Part shown: positions 15,701 to 28,200 of the stretch, in pieces
How the letters are laid out: each line of letters starts with the position of its first letter
Numbering within the stretch: the stretch's first letter is position 1
From: Tubiluchus corallicola
Taxonomy: Eukaryota > Priapulida > Priapulimorpha > Priapulimorphida > Tubiluchidae
NCBI GenBank assembly: GCA_030141605.1
Contig: JAQGDQ010000246.1
Coordinates: 248,001-312,000, forward strand
Length of the DNA stretch: 64,000 nt
Direction of reading: 5' to 3'
Position numbers and translations under genes: made by a program
Notes under the pieces: generated by a model
Told to the model about the DNA's origin: nothing
Databases searched by the model: none
What the model saw: the letters and a program-made list of their open reading frames with translations, nothing else

Positions 15701-18700
15701 AATCACTTCTCGAACAGCACGGATTGTCATTTTTATTCCTAGTTCAGTCTCCATCTCTACGCCTGTAGTTCGATTCTTTGCCAGTTTAATCTATCAGGAA
15801 AATAAATTATATAGGCCTACATTGCGGTATTATTTGGATGAATGTGGAAACAGTTTCCTCTTTCAGGTAGTCTAGTGATGCTCCGCAAAGCAGAATGACA
15901 ATTATTGCATGAAATTTTGTGACGGTCGTGTTACTTTTTAGAAGTTCACTAACTATTGTATGACTACAATGACAATCCTTAGGAATCTGATGTTAGCTGT
16001 GTACTCAATTGTGTAATTAATGTAACATGGCTTTCAATCTTAATAGTTAGTACGCATTTAAAAAACAGATATTAATAGGCCTAATGATACCAAGTAAGCA
16101 CCTTAGTGACATAAGTGTTGATAAGCACGTGTAAATTAGGCCTGTCCATCGCAGAGTATAGGTAACCATAAGCCGCGTGCCATCTTGTCCCTCCTTTAGA
16201 TGCAGTAACCATCTGTACAAATGACTCCGTGTCATCTTCCTTCACCAATCGTCTCTGAAGCATTTGTTTTCCGGCTTTAATAAAAGTGTCTGTAAGTTCT
16301 TGAAAATATACAGAACTCGCTGGTGTGGTTGCTTGATTGAGGACTTCTTCGACTTTTCTGAAGTATGGTTCCACGTCCTTAAAGCTCCAACCAGTCGCAC
16401 CTTTTGAAGCCCAGGCGTCATAATCGGCTGGCAGACCTCTAGTATAGAGCATGTAATTTGTAGCCGATGTACCTCCTAGAAGCTTTCCAGCCGGCCATAA
16501 GATTTGCTACAAACAAATCACACAATTTTCAGCAAAGTTTATTGGTGATGGTACTGATTCGTTAGATATATTAACCGTTTGTTTGAAGAACTGCAGTAAC
16601 ACAATTGTCTAACTCTTGTGGAGCGCACTTAATTCTTGGTGTTGGGTATTTCGCGTCTGCTTTAAGCACTCCTCTGTGTATTCCTTAATTTATCCAGAGA
16701 ATATAATATCTGCTACAGGATTCTCTTACCATTTCTCTCGTGTGCCCCCTTCTCCCTCCTTGCCGGATGCGACAATATATATATTACATAACATTTTTTA
16801 TAATCAGCATAAAGCGCTTTCAGAACGAATACTGGCTGGGTTTTACAAGTGCATCACAAGTACATTCTGACAATATTATGGACAATTAATATATAAAAAA
16901 CAATACTCGTTTTTAGTTGTCGCAGGTGGAGCACAGATCAGTGGCATAGCTAAGAGTGCAGAAGGGCAATTCACCCCGGGTGGCACTTTTCAGAGCGCGG
17001 AACTCTCATCAAAGTGCACTGAAAAAGTTGATTCTGTCAAAACAGTAAAAAGTAAAATGCAAAACATCTGACAATTTAATTTTTCATGAAAACACAATTT
17101 ACAGCGCCTCCTGCAGATTGCGACAAAGGAAGACGATAATTAGTAATTCAATACGGTTGCAATATTTGTAATATAGTTTGTTTTTGTTTTCAAACTTTCT
17201 GCTTTGCATATGTTAACTGTGAAATACACTTACAATCACGCTTTTCCTGCGTTAAAATTTGAAGAAACCTTTAAACATCGTAACTTTAGAAACATGCAGG
17301 GTGAATTCGTTTCATAATTTTTTTCAGCATTACCTTCTCATCTGATCAATTTGTCTCTGTAACTTATCGCTATTGCGTGGCAACTCTTCTGAATTTTACA
17401 AATCTGAAAGTTTCCTACATAATTAAAGATTTTTATGGGGAGAGGGCGCCACAAGTTCTATTTACGCCACTGACATAGTCGGTCTTGAAGCTTGGCTTGA
17501 CAGATCAGTATGTACGTGAAAAATGCAACTAAAATAATCAAAAAATAAAGAATAGAAGCAACAGAAAAACTACCCGAAAATCTGTGACACGGAATTGAAG
17601 GTTGATGAAGGTGAAAAAAAAGCAAGTGAAGATGTTTATCAGAGGACTAGGGCTGTGTCTGTGGAAAGAACTATGAAAGGCGATTTAGTTAAAATACAAC
17701 CGTCAAACTTTTTTATGACAGTTATTATCTGTCATACAACCATTTTGGTAAATGTTAGTTAGCGAGATGAAGCAATATTTACCGAATAAACCATCGCAAC
17801 TACTGAGATGGTTTTAAAGCTAAGGAGCTCTCAATATACTCAATATTGATTTTGTTTAGGACACAGCTGACAAGTTTTATTTATGCCCCCCCCCCCCAAC
17901 TAACTTGCAAACACTTACCATCTAGCTACGCCTACAGAGAAAGTAGTCTGCTTTCTGTTGCGCATTAAAGTTTGTATACTTTTTCATTGCATGTAAATTG
18001 TACTCAACTTTACCTTTTTATTGCCCTTTGGGAGTTATTTGTTTTATTTGGTTTGACGTAACGCTTATTTCTAATTAATGCTGCTGAAAACAGCTGGAAA
18101 AGCAGCATGCTAAGCATAATCACAGTTTTCAGCTTATGTATTTGATTGTGTCATTATCTAAACAAAATACTTACATTGAGTGGTAAGTGGCAACTGACCT
18201 TAAAACAGGAAACTAATTCTCGTTTATTATTCATCTTGGTCAGTGTGCACTTTTTTTACTTTCTTTGAGTTTTGCCTTGCAATTTTTATTTATTGTATTA
18301 TTTATTTTAAACTGTTCTTGTCTTGCCTTTCATAATTTTTTATATGAAAATGCAGCAGATGCAGGTAGGTAGGAATTAATGTAACATGAAGCAGCTTATT
18401 CTCACAGCATGCGTGTGCCTTGTTTTAATTTAATATATTTTATGTCAATATAAAGTGAATTACAATTTAGGTGCTATAATTGACATCGATTACTCAGCTA
18501 CCTGGGCGCAGGTGCTCACGTATGTAATAAAAGTTAATTAACAGTTATTAGATTTAGATTATTATTATTATATACAATACCAATGTGTACATGTACATAC
18601 AGAACAATATGTAACATACAAGTTTATAAACCATCAGCACATGAAGACACATCAGTCAACACTATAAGAAAACTTGTGTAGTGCTAACTTTATAAATGAC

Positions 18701-21700
18701 ATGAATGAACACACAAAAAAAGATAATTTAAAGAAAAAAATGGTGATGAAAACACAAAAATGAGAAATTGGATGAAAGTTATTGATGAGGATAATATGTG
18801 CATAATTTTCAAAATTCAGATGCTATCAAAGTGTGATTAGCATGCGAAAGCTAACATCTCAAGATTAAAAGAAGAAAAAACACAGACATGCAGGGCAGGT
18901 AACGATTGTCTGAACATACCCTCAAACTTACAACTCTTACACACTCTTACATTCTTTCACTTACTTACATATTCACATACAATGCAATCAATTCTTTCAT
19001 GCACACACATATTGGCTACAAACACATTACAAATGAATAACACACACACAAAACTTCATACACAAACACTTAATCATACACCCACACACAATCTTATCAG
19101 TCACTATGTCATGCACACAATCATATTTATTATTTTAATTATGTGAGTATGTAGTAAAGATATATTTCTTCAATTTTTTTGAAAGATGTGAATCGAGTTA
19201 GCAAGTTTTGAGCTATTGAGTAACAAATTCCGAGTTCTAGGTCCAGTATTAGAAATGAATTGTCTTCCAACATCGGTTCTTAGTTGAATAAAACTATATT
19301 GATTAAATCGAGTATTATATACTTTATTGTTTATTTTAACAGGATTGCCAATAAACTTGGGAAAAAGTTGGAAGTAAGTTTTAAACATAAAAACTGAAAC
19401 CTTATAATATACGAAATCATCAAATTTTAAAATTTTGCAGTTTAAAAAGTGGGAGTTGTGAATTTTTGCACGTTTAGGGAGATTATATACAATTCGGATA
19501 AATTTTCTTTGCAGATTTCTAAGATTCATTATAGTAGTTGGGTAAGTTGAACCCCAAATGATAAGTGAATAACTTAAAAAAGAAGATATTAGTGAACTAT
19601 ATAGTGTAACTAACAAGGTAGCAAGACTTTGTCTAATATGGGAAATTATTCCAATATTTTTTGCAATTTTCGTGCATTCCAGCTCAAATTTTCATTAATT
19701 ATCATTCCAAGAAACTTAATTTGGGAAACACGCTCAGCGTAAGTATTATCAATTATAAGCTGAATATTTGTTGGAAGAGGTTTATTTCTATATCGAAGAA
19801 AGACAAATTTAGTTTTGTTGGGATTAATTTTGGCAAACATTACTACTTTAATATATATCGAGCATAGTCCTACAACTTGCCAGGTTACACACACATATTC
19901 AAAACAATAATTTTAACAGGCAAAATTAAAGACCCCAGTAATTCTAAATTAGGTGAACTACGTTTTATGTATAGGCAGATCATACTGTTAATTAAGTAAC
20001 AGACGACAAAATACGTTAATTCAAATTTTGCCAAATAAAGTTTAATTTACATCAAAACATTATGACAGTTAAAAATGCAAAAGAGAAAAAACAAGCAAGT
20101 GAAAGCCACGTTAAGCTTAAATGATGGACAGAGGTTGCCATATATTATGATAAATAAATAAATAAATCAATAAATGAATAAATAAATAAATAAATTAATT
20201 AATTAATAAATTTTCTATTAATATAAAAAAGCCAAAATACTGCATACTACCTTTATATCTTGTTTACACTAACCATGACTTATTCTAACTTACTCTAGTT
20301 TAGTGTATAATTATATTAAACAAACTTCATTAAAACACGATGCTCTTGAAGTGCTGTTTTACCTTATTTATAAATCCCCGTGCAGCAAAATCTTGACTAG
20401 TTGTATGAAATTTCCAATTGAGATCAGGTAACAGCTGTAAGATGGGAGTAGTGCTGGGAATTCCAATAAGCCAACGCAATAGGAAGCTGTCAAGGTCACT
20501 CCCACCAGCTTCTACCAGCAATACCGAGACATTGGTGTTTTCTGATAAGCGAGATGCCAAAACACAACCGGCTGTGCCAGCACCGACTAAAACAGTAGTA
20601 AATCAAAATAAACATTGATGCAGAACAGCATACGCACAGCTCACATTGTGTACATGTATTTGAAACAAACTTGCTGCTTGATAACTAAGCGTTAGTCAAT
20701 TAGCAGTATTCCCAAATAAAGTCACTTGGACACAGATCAGTTACTTGAACTTTCCTAGTTCGACGTTCTTGAGTTTATTCTAAGATTCAGCTATCACCAG
20801 TCACACATTTTATAAGTTCACCTGTTTCAGTTCAGCGGTACAGAGTCACATAAAAAGTTGAGAGAAAAGAGGGACAAACTTTACAAAATTTAATGGAATT
20901 TTCCAACATTTCCGAACACGGATTCCACAGTTTTCAGTTTTCAAAGATCCAGTCATAACAGTAGCAAAACAGATAACTAATAAGCGTAACTGACTCAAGT
21001 ACGACTTATCTACGCAATCAACGAAATAAAATTTTGCTTAAAAATATAAAATAAACATATAAAACATTGGTAAATAAATACCACACTTACGTTCTTTGTA
21101 ATAGTAATATCACGTTATTCAAATGTGCTACACCTGATAATCAAATGGGCGACGAGGACTCATACCAGCAGTTAATAACAAATTCGTGGCAAAGTACTAA
21201 AAATAGGTGCAGTCCTCACGCTAGTATTATTGCAAGTCCCCGTCAACTTGCTCTATGTCTTTCTGGCAAACTCAGAAATTTTAAGCTGTTAAGTAATAAG
21301 AATCAAGTTGATAGCCACTTTTGCAAAAACGTGTAATATCAATCTTACCTATTATGTAGTCATAATGGGGTAACACTTGGTTTGCCTCAATTTTGGCTCT
21401 AAACCCCGTTCTTCTATACTGCAATGCTATAAATACAGCTGCAAAGAAAACAAATGACTGAGATGAGGTTAACGTGATAAGAAGTCTATAAAAAAAATTT
21501 GCTCTACTTTGCTAACTTGACAAATAAGTTAAAAGAAGCAGCTTGGAAACTACGGTACTAATGGCTGTGTTCCATGTGCAAATCATTATATATAGCGAAG
21601 ATGTGAAGATTTTTTTCAGTAATATTGGATTACTTGATCCGGAATGACCCAATAGATTTCACTCTTGCGTTTAAAAAATAATATAATATCATATACATAT

Positions 21701-21968
21701 ATAATCGCTTTCCTGAATAATATGACTGCGTTAAAAATTACTGTACAAGGTGTGACTCTTTGATCTTCTAGATTTTTCTCATATAGCAATAAATCAATTT
21801 TTACATATTTACATGTTTTCCTACTTACTATATGGCGTGATAAAATGAAGTAAGACTTTGATTGTGTCTAAACAGTCTAATTGCAAGGGGTTATGAACGG
21901 TTATAAGGTTTACGCTGATACTTACCAAAAACGCAAAGTGAAATGCTCACCACACGACTAAGCCACAT
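12760..21968 (-). CDS. GMC (glucose-methanol-choline) oxidoreductase, choline-dehydrogenase-like, membrane-anchored, complete
   Basis: Ten minus-strand exons give 590 residues in one frame: 21926-21968, 21349-21438, 20363-20586, 16102-16506, 15620-15790, 15080-15230, 14751-14896, 14452-14635, 13480-13702, 12760-12895. The ATG lies six bases after a CTGCAG acceptor. Residues 6-20 are hydrophobic (signal anchor). [14 protein letters not shown] carries the FAD-binding GxGxxG at 46-51, and VEAGG the ribose-binding E70. [11 protein letters not shown] is near 123-133. [15 protein letters not shown] at 288-302 matches GMC signature 2. [11 protein letters not shown] holds the catalytic His524 and SGNP the partner Asn568, so it should be an active flavoenzyme oxidising an alcohol-type substrate; the substrate cannot be read. 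Odd points: the usual HGxxGP segment is not visible, and the expected hydrophobic residue in signature 1 is Thr. Intron 3 (16507-20362) is transposon-rich. The gene converges with the GH16 gene; I see no functional link. Confidence 0.93.
16939..17472. mobile_element. hAT-like non-autonomous DNA transposon remnant
   Basis: The left end reads CAGTGGCATAGCTAAGAG and the right end TTTACGCCACTG, whose reverse complement CAGTGGCGTAAA pairs with the left end. Inside are CACCCCGGGTGGCAC near the left and GGGCGCCAC near the right, a layout I associate with hAT-type elements starting CAGTGGCGTAGC. It contains no transposase frame. The expected 8-bp target duplication is not clear (GCACAGAT versus ACATAGTC). 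It sits in intron 3 of the GMC gene. Confidence 0.5.
17880..17936 (-). mobile_element. Second transposon terminus of the GTAGGCGTAGCTAG type, with a C run
   Basis: Read on the minus strand it starts CTGTAGGCGTAGCTAGATGG and runs into a poly-G stretch (C-run at 17886-17897 on the plus strand). It resembles the terminus at 16939 in opposite orientation, so it is either a second truncated element or the far end of a larger one spanning 16939-17936. Confidence 0.4.
18940..19110. repeat. CA-rich low-complexity tract
   Basis: Repeated CACACA, ACACTTACA and CATACACA words without a strict unit, adjoining the 3' side of the LINE relic (minus orientation). Probably a decayed CA repeat or an old LINE tail. 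Confidence 0.45.
19170..19894 (-). mobile_element. LINE (L2/CR1-like) reverse transcriptase C-terminal relic in GMC intron 3
   Basis: The minus strand encodes [10 protein letters not shown]...[14 protein letters not shown] (from about 19850), followed after a frameshift near 19660 by [16 protein letters not shown] and then [18 protein letters not shown]. This order (NxxKT, LGxxIDxxLSW, thumb, IxYxxxIWG) is the palm/thumb end of non-LTR retrotransposon ORF2. The element is 5'-truncated, frameshifted and non-functional. It lies in the same orientation as the host GMC gene. Confidence 0.85.
20149..20211. repeat. (AAAT)n tetranucleotide repeat
   Basis: About 63 bases of imperfect TAAA/AATA units ending in TTAATTAATTAATAAATT, within GMC intron 3 just before exon 3. 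Confidence 0.85.
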
Positions 21969-21990
21969 GGTTCACTGCAGAAAAAATAGC
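21969..21990 (-). promoter_or_regulatory. 3' splice acceptor six bases before the GMC start codon
   Basis: On the minus strand TTTTTTCTGCAG is followed by TGAACC and then the ATG at 21968. As with the GH16 gene, almost no 5' UTR separates acceptor and start. This is compatible with spliced-leader addition or with a 5'-UTR intron. Confidence 0.5.
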
Positions 21991-23499
21991 CTACAGACCT
22001 TGCTAAGCGTTCAAGATATTATAAGCCCTACGTACGCAGGCAGTTAATCGCGGAAGATTGTGCGCAATAGTATTAACTTACACAAGCAGTTCAACAGCAT
22101 CATTTTCAAATGCTGCTAGTTTCGCAGCTTCACATTACACATTTCGGACTTTTTATTTCTCCTTTCCGTTGTTTGAAAGTCGCATAAATGCTTGTACGGT
22201 TAATCTGAATTTCTCATCATAATAATCGCAGATTAACGTTTAAATGTCGTACATGTCTAGACATAACAATTGTTTTTGTAAGCTCCACAAATTATGCTTT
22301 CAATGCATTGATGTATCAAGTCAGCCGCAGCGCGCTAAATGGTCAATATGTACTAGACGGCAATATTCATTTTCAAATGGTGATGCATAAAATGCTTCAC
22401 AGAGAGAAGAAAACGTGATAAAAGCCGCTAACAGCAATGCAAATAAATTTAAGGCTAGACTAGTAAAAACTACATTATCATCCTACAACTATAATTAAAA
22501 GTTACCTAATTAGGAAATGATATGCCTACAACATCGCGAAGATATGTTATGTCCTATTAAATATTATTTCTATCGGGAGCCCGTTTATGTTTTTACATAA
22601 AAACTAATCCTTGCGTACTGCGTACCCAAACCTTACATGAAGATTATCAAAATAAAAAGTATTTTATAGCTAATTAGCTGAAATACACGGCTTCGGTGAA
22701 ATGCCATGCCTGGTTTGATATGATCTATCACGCAAAAACAGTATGTATAAAAATTATCTACTATAATTATTTGTGTAATGCCCGGTCCGTGGGGCCGTGG
22801 CACATGCAGGAGTTCATTGCCGCAGAGTGACTCTCCAAAAGTATAGACTACAAAAGAATCATACGTGGGTCATTAAATGGACACTTATAGTATTGTAATA
22901 TACTACATAGACACGTCAATTAAGCAATTACTGATGGTGTGCCAAATAGATACGTTTTTAACAAATGTTTGCGATAAACGGAAGTCAAGTACAAAAAAGC
23001 AAACGTCCCAACAATATAACAGGGACATTAAAATAATGATAATAACAACAGAAAATCTCAGTAGCTACTACTATAATTGGAAGTTCGTCATTAACTCACT
23101 GAGGTGTTTGAAATTTCATGTATGAGTCAGTGGAATATAATTTATTTCAATGGAAAGCATAATTGAAAGATTAGATGATAGATTGAGAATGACAAATTCA
23201 GAAAGATAAAGATGAATCGAAATTATCGACATTACTGGTTTATAATCTATATGTAAATCGTCATACACTACTTAACTGGAGCGCACCCCTATACGTAATA
23301 CTGGAAGTCTTCCAATTTGGAGCACAGATGTATGATCGCACTCTTGAACGCCTAATTACAAAGCGATCTACTGATATACATTGCAAAGCGAAGTCTTTTG
23401 AATTCGATATTCTATAAATGGAAGCATCTTCTTTGCTGTCTCCTGTCATGATAGTAGCTTCAATTACATGAGGCAGTGGTGTTTTCGCGATCAACCTTG
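21991..23499. other. Intergenic DNA upstream of the GMC gene
   Basis: AT-rich and without a recognisable gene. It should contain the GMC promoter, but I see no TATA box or site I would defend. A short GC-rich patch lies near 22780-22830. The open frames at 22877-23125 and 23261-23494 show no family resemblance. Confidence 0.4.
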
Positions 23500-24768
23500 C
23501 GCAACAAATAAAATATCTAGGAGTATTAATAGATCACATTCATTCATGGAAAGCACATATACACATTATATTGTTAATAAAACCAGTGAAATTATAGGCA
23601 TATTTTCAAAAATTAGGCAATTCCTGAATCAAAGAAACTTCTATATTTTTCCTTATTCTCACCGTATTTAGAATACAGCATACTTACCTATGGCTCAGCT
23701 CCGCATTCCACATTGTACCCCTAATTAGTAATCAAAATGAATTTATTAAGCTTAGGACAAATCGAAATAGAAGAGCCTATGTTACACCTTTATACCACCA
23801 ACATAAAATCTTAAAACTTAACTATAATTATATTGTCATAGTACATCTTATCTTGAAAATGTATATTATTAGTATTTCTTAGCAGCTATGAAAAGAATAG
23901 GTAAGACGCAATACAATAGGCCGAGTTATAATTACAATGTTCTTTTTAAATGAGTTTAGCAGCTACAACACTTCCTTTTCACTATAAAAAATATATTTTG
24001 CCTGCTACACTTTTATTTTTGCTTGCATGTTATGTTTTTCTCACTACATATATTCATTTTGCCATATTATTTTGCTCATCGTTTCAAAGTTATCACTAAG
24101 TTTTATTAAATTTTTCATTGAGTCATATTGTCTATTTATGTGCATACTCATATTTCATTGCATATTTTATTCATTCCATTTCTGCTTCTCTATATTAGTT
24201 CTCTTGTTTCATAGTTCATTTGGTATTTTGCTTGACAGACATAATTTGACTGAATACTATTGCATATTTTCGTTTCATTATATCACGCGTATTTTGTTTC
24301 CTTTACTGATTTTTTATTTATACTTTATTTTCTTCTTTTGGTTTGACTTGATTTTATAGTTTGTTTATGCTTTAATCGGCTAGTTACATGCTTTACATAT
24401 TTAGTTGATCATTATTACATATTTTTCATTTTGTCATAATGTTTCCTTGTCGCATAGTCTAATTAGTTACTTCGCTTTCAAGTTTAATTTCTTCCCCTCA
24501 GATTTACGCTAACTGTTGATTTTCTTATCCTACTTAGCAGCGCCACAAATTTTTTTTTACAATTAACACTAACCTGAGAAGGGTGGCTGACTTGCTGATC
24601 AATTCGTCTTTCGCTAGCTTTTCTCCTGTTTCTCCTGCACCCCCACCCCAACTCTTTCCTTTATGCATAATTTATTCTGATTAACTATTAATTGTAGCAA
24701 TTATAGCCTATTTGTATTCTGGTGTAAATGAGGAAATAAATAAAAAATGTCTATGTCTATGTCTTGTG
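23500..24768 (+). mobile_element. 5'-truncated LINE (L2/CR1-like), 3' part with UTR and tandem tail
   Basis: From about 23500 the plus strand reads IKYLGVLIDHIHSWKAHIH and then VNKTSEIIGIFSKIRQFLNQRNF (23566-23643), the C-terminal palm/thumb of a non-LTR reverse transcriptase, with stops and frameshifts after it. A long T-rich 3' region follows. A block GAAGGGTGGCTGACTTGC (from 24578) to TCTTTCGCTAGC is shared with the LINE ending at 34915. The element closes with AATAAATAAA and a GTCTAT tandem tail near 24745-24768, as LINEs of this type end. Not functional. Confidence 0.75.
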
Positions 24769-24944
24769 CCATTACATAGTTTGGGGCGTCAAAGTTATGC
24801 AATAACACCATAGGGTATCCAACTTTTAATGAGAATTAGAATGGGGTGGCATATCTGATAAGACAGGAGTGGGGCAGCTCATTCAGACAACCACTGCGTA
24901 TTCTTGTAGCAGTTTATTGCCAAGTTGTGCTAAACATTAGTTTT

Positions 24945-25220
24945 CTACTCAGCGAAAGATGAAACTATTTTATCACACTTAGGGAGAATAGATATTAAAC
25001 CATCAGTGTTCTGTAATTCATCTTTGCCAATTTTGAGAAGTAATTTTAAAAAACTTGCACTATTTTTATCACCATGGAGCTGGACTCTCATATTTGTTGC
25101 AGAAGAGATGAGTATACATGTCTCCAAAGATACGTCGATTTTAGGCAATAGTTTAGTTGATCTGTAAGTGTTCCGCGGACAGCAAGTGTTCATGTTGATA
25201 ATGTGGCTCCTGTCTATCAA
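24945..25220 (-). mobile_element. Helitron / PIF1-like helicase relic
   Basis: A 91-codon minus-strand frame contains TNMRVQLHGDKNSASFLKLL, then LLKIGKDELQNTDGLISIL. TNMRvql...SAxFaxxLLxIGxG...Dxxxglixlp is a well-known stretch of the PIF1-family helicase domain of Helitron transposons. The flanking residues match less well and a stop closes the frame, so it is a decayed fragment. No Rep domain or Helitron ends were found nearby. A host PIF1 pseudogene is less likely, because this wording is typical of Helitrons. Confidence 0.6.
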
Positions 25221-28200
25221 GAAGTTTACTTACATTTTTTGGTCATTGAAGATTACATCTCAGAGTTATGAAAAGCTACGGATTATATCGGTCCACCTCT
25301 TGTGCACCTGTAAAAAGGACTAAAAAGTAAAGTATCTCATAAGCGGCAGAAAGGAATTATAATTTAAATCCTGGTCGGAAAGTAAATTTTGGGATAAAGC
25401 CATCATTTAAATCGGCGCTTTTTTAAATCATTATTTTTTAATGATGACCAATTTCTTAATGGATAATGCCAATTTCTTAATTAATTGATGACAATTTGCA
25501 ATCACAACGATGGTTGCTTAAAAACTGGTGGATTCTATTTTGTGAATATTACAAAAAGCTTTACCAAAACAGTTCTGCCATGATTTTTTTGTAAAATTTA
25601 TAGTACATGTATTTAGTAACACTACTGGCTACTAGCTAGTGTTTCTGCGAAAATACCACGCATCAGGAAACTTAAACAGAGAATAACCAAAACAAATCTG
25701 AATTTGACAGAGCAGCAGCGGGTAGCAACACTATAAAAGAAAAAAATGATAAATGATAAAAACCCGACTTTTATTTAATAGAAAACATGAAAATCTTATT
25801 TTTTATTGTTTCATCATAACTTTTCCAGCCTCATCATTCAAATCAAGATAGGATGTCTGATGCCAAGAACCGAAGAAATGACTTGCATCAGAATGTTTCC
25901 CTCTTACTAGGTTTCCCTTTATTAGTAGAAAAAGTTTTATTCCTACCTGACCTTTTCAAGGAGTACAAGAAAAGGACATTATGATAATTTTTAGCTGCCG
26001 TTTACGTGTTGGACACATGGCAGATTAGACAAACGCATTAAGTCTTGGGAATAAGTCTAGAGTGCATTCTGTAAATAATCACTAAATAGGCCTTTACTCA
26101 ATTACATAAGGTATTTAGATGTTTGCAGTAACAGTTTTAGTTATTGATAGAGAATGTTTATTAGTTGGCATATTGTAAGCTTGGATCCAGCATCCATGGA
26201 ATATAAATGGTTGTGTCAAGACCGGAAATTATCTCATTTTTAACATAAACCCTTTGTGTACTGAACTGTACGTTAAGATGAAGACTTAACCGGCACCAGC
26301 GTTTTCTCCCTCACAGTCTTCAAAGTAAGTACAAAATAAATATTTAAAAGAAAGCAGCTGCACGTGTAGATGATTCTTTCGTCATGTAATGCTATAATAC
26401 TGAATTAAGACAGTCATATAACCACGTATAATCTATTGATGACTAGTAATTTGCACCTGCTACACACCCGGCAAACAATGTAGGGATTAACGGGCAGAAA
26501 ATGTACATAAGTATACTGTAGCCTTTATAGAGGTTAGTTCGCATTATAAGCAAGATATTTCTGTAAACCAGTTGAAGACAAAGCTAAAAACGAGGTGGTT
26601 GTTTAATTGAAAAACAATCTTGGCTTCAGTGAAGCTGGCGTAGACGTATAATATAATTCCATTGTTCAGATATTTTAAATTGCAAAACAAAAGAAAAATT
26701 CTGAAAACCACATCAACGTGCAAGCAGGCGTATAGGGACTTTTACCTGATGGCAGTCACGGTTGTTCATGTGTTCATCTTTCTGAACAGGCCTAGGACTC
26801 GATAAGTCGATCTGACTAGTGTAATTGCATGAGTGCTGTTTGTTTGCCTATCCGAGGGTAGTATCTACAAAACGACAAGCAAATATTGCTGTAACCTAAT
26901 TAACTAAAATTCCTTTAAACCACTCATGAGGTATTTGACTTTTAAGTCCTTTTTACCACGGAAGAAAATTGTGGACGTACCAATTCAAATGGTTAGGGTC
27001 GCAGACTTAGTTTTTGTTTCGTTTTATTTTTGGTCCTGGATTAACAACTAAATCTCGTGTCTGAAAACCGATAATTACACACCTTTTAGATATTTTAAGT
27101 CCCCTCTGTCTGGCATAAATACAGAGGCGAAAAGTTAAAGGTCAGAGGTCAAGTTCACAATAAATTTAGTGGCTCTTTTTTCCTATTACATATATTACTT
27201 TTAACTTTGCACGTGTTATCAGTATTGTGATGAAGCCCAAGTGACTTACTGTCGTCGTAAAAATACATAGAAGCTGTCTTTAATATTGCGTGTTACATCC
27301 GGTACCAGAACTGAATCGTTGGCACTATCCAAAGCTAAGTGACTAATTTCAAATAGTCATTTGAAACAGATTCACTGATGAGCATTTTATCGTTTTATCG
27401 TAGACGAAGCAGCAAACGTTAATATATCTCTTGCTGCTAACATTTAATTGTAAACAAATATTTAGCATCTAATAATAATTACTGATGCGTAGATGCTTCG
27501 CACAATTTTTTTTTGTACAGTCTTCTGGCTTCTGAATACAGTTAACTTTATTGAATCATTACCAAATTTAACCGAAAATTAACAAACCATAATATAAGAT
27601 GGATGTCCTTAGGCCAATGCATTTGCGTTTTTTCATTGGTCTGTAGTCATTCTTGTCTATCCTGCGACGCTCTTCTGAACTAGGACATTATTAATTGGTG
27701 CCTGTCATTTGCTAATCGGTTTAAATATTGCAGCTAAGGCTAATTTCATGATTATAATATATATATATTTACATAGAACCTAGTCCTAGTGTTTTTGTGG
27801 CGTAACATTCTTGGTTGCCCGGCCACCATTTCTGGCGTTAATTATTAAACTATACAACCCGATCTAGCATTAATTATTAAATGTTGATTTGTGCAACTTC
27901 CATTAATAGTAATTTTTATATACGACTGTATGCGATTTCCTGTTTAGCGTCGTAATTATTGAATGAGGAGAGCCACTTTTACACAAAACTTATTGTATCG
28001 TAAGCTTTTCAGCTTGCTAATATCAATACAAACCCACAAAATGGAGATTACTTGAATATCCCAGAACTCAGTTCACATATTTTGTAGATAGCTTTGAGAA
28101 ATAATTTTCATAATTGAACTTTTGACAATTATTGTGACTAATATAATTAAGTAACTATTCTATCAAGATTACTATAAAGTAGTCATGCTATTACTGTAAT

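Noticed and set aside
15417-15875. 152-codon plus-strand frame
   Set aside because: It is antisense to GMC exon 15620-15790 and its flanking introns, a shadow of the real gene.
24027-24359. 110-codon plus-strand frame rich in Phe, Ile and Leu
   Set aside because: It lies in the T-rich 3' region of the truncated LINE; hydrophobicity comes from base composition, not a membrane protein.
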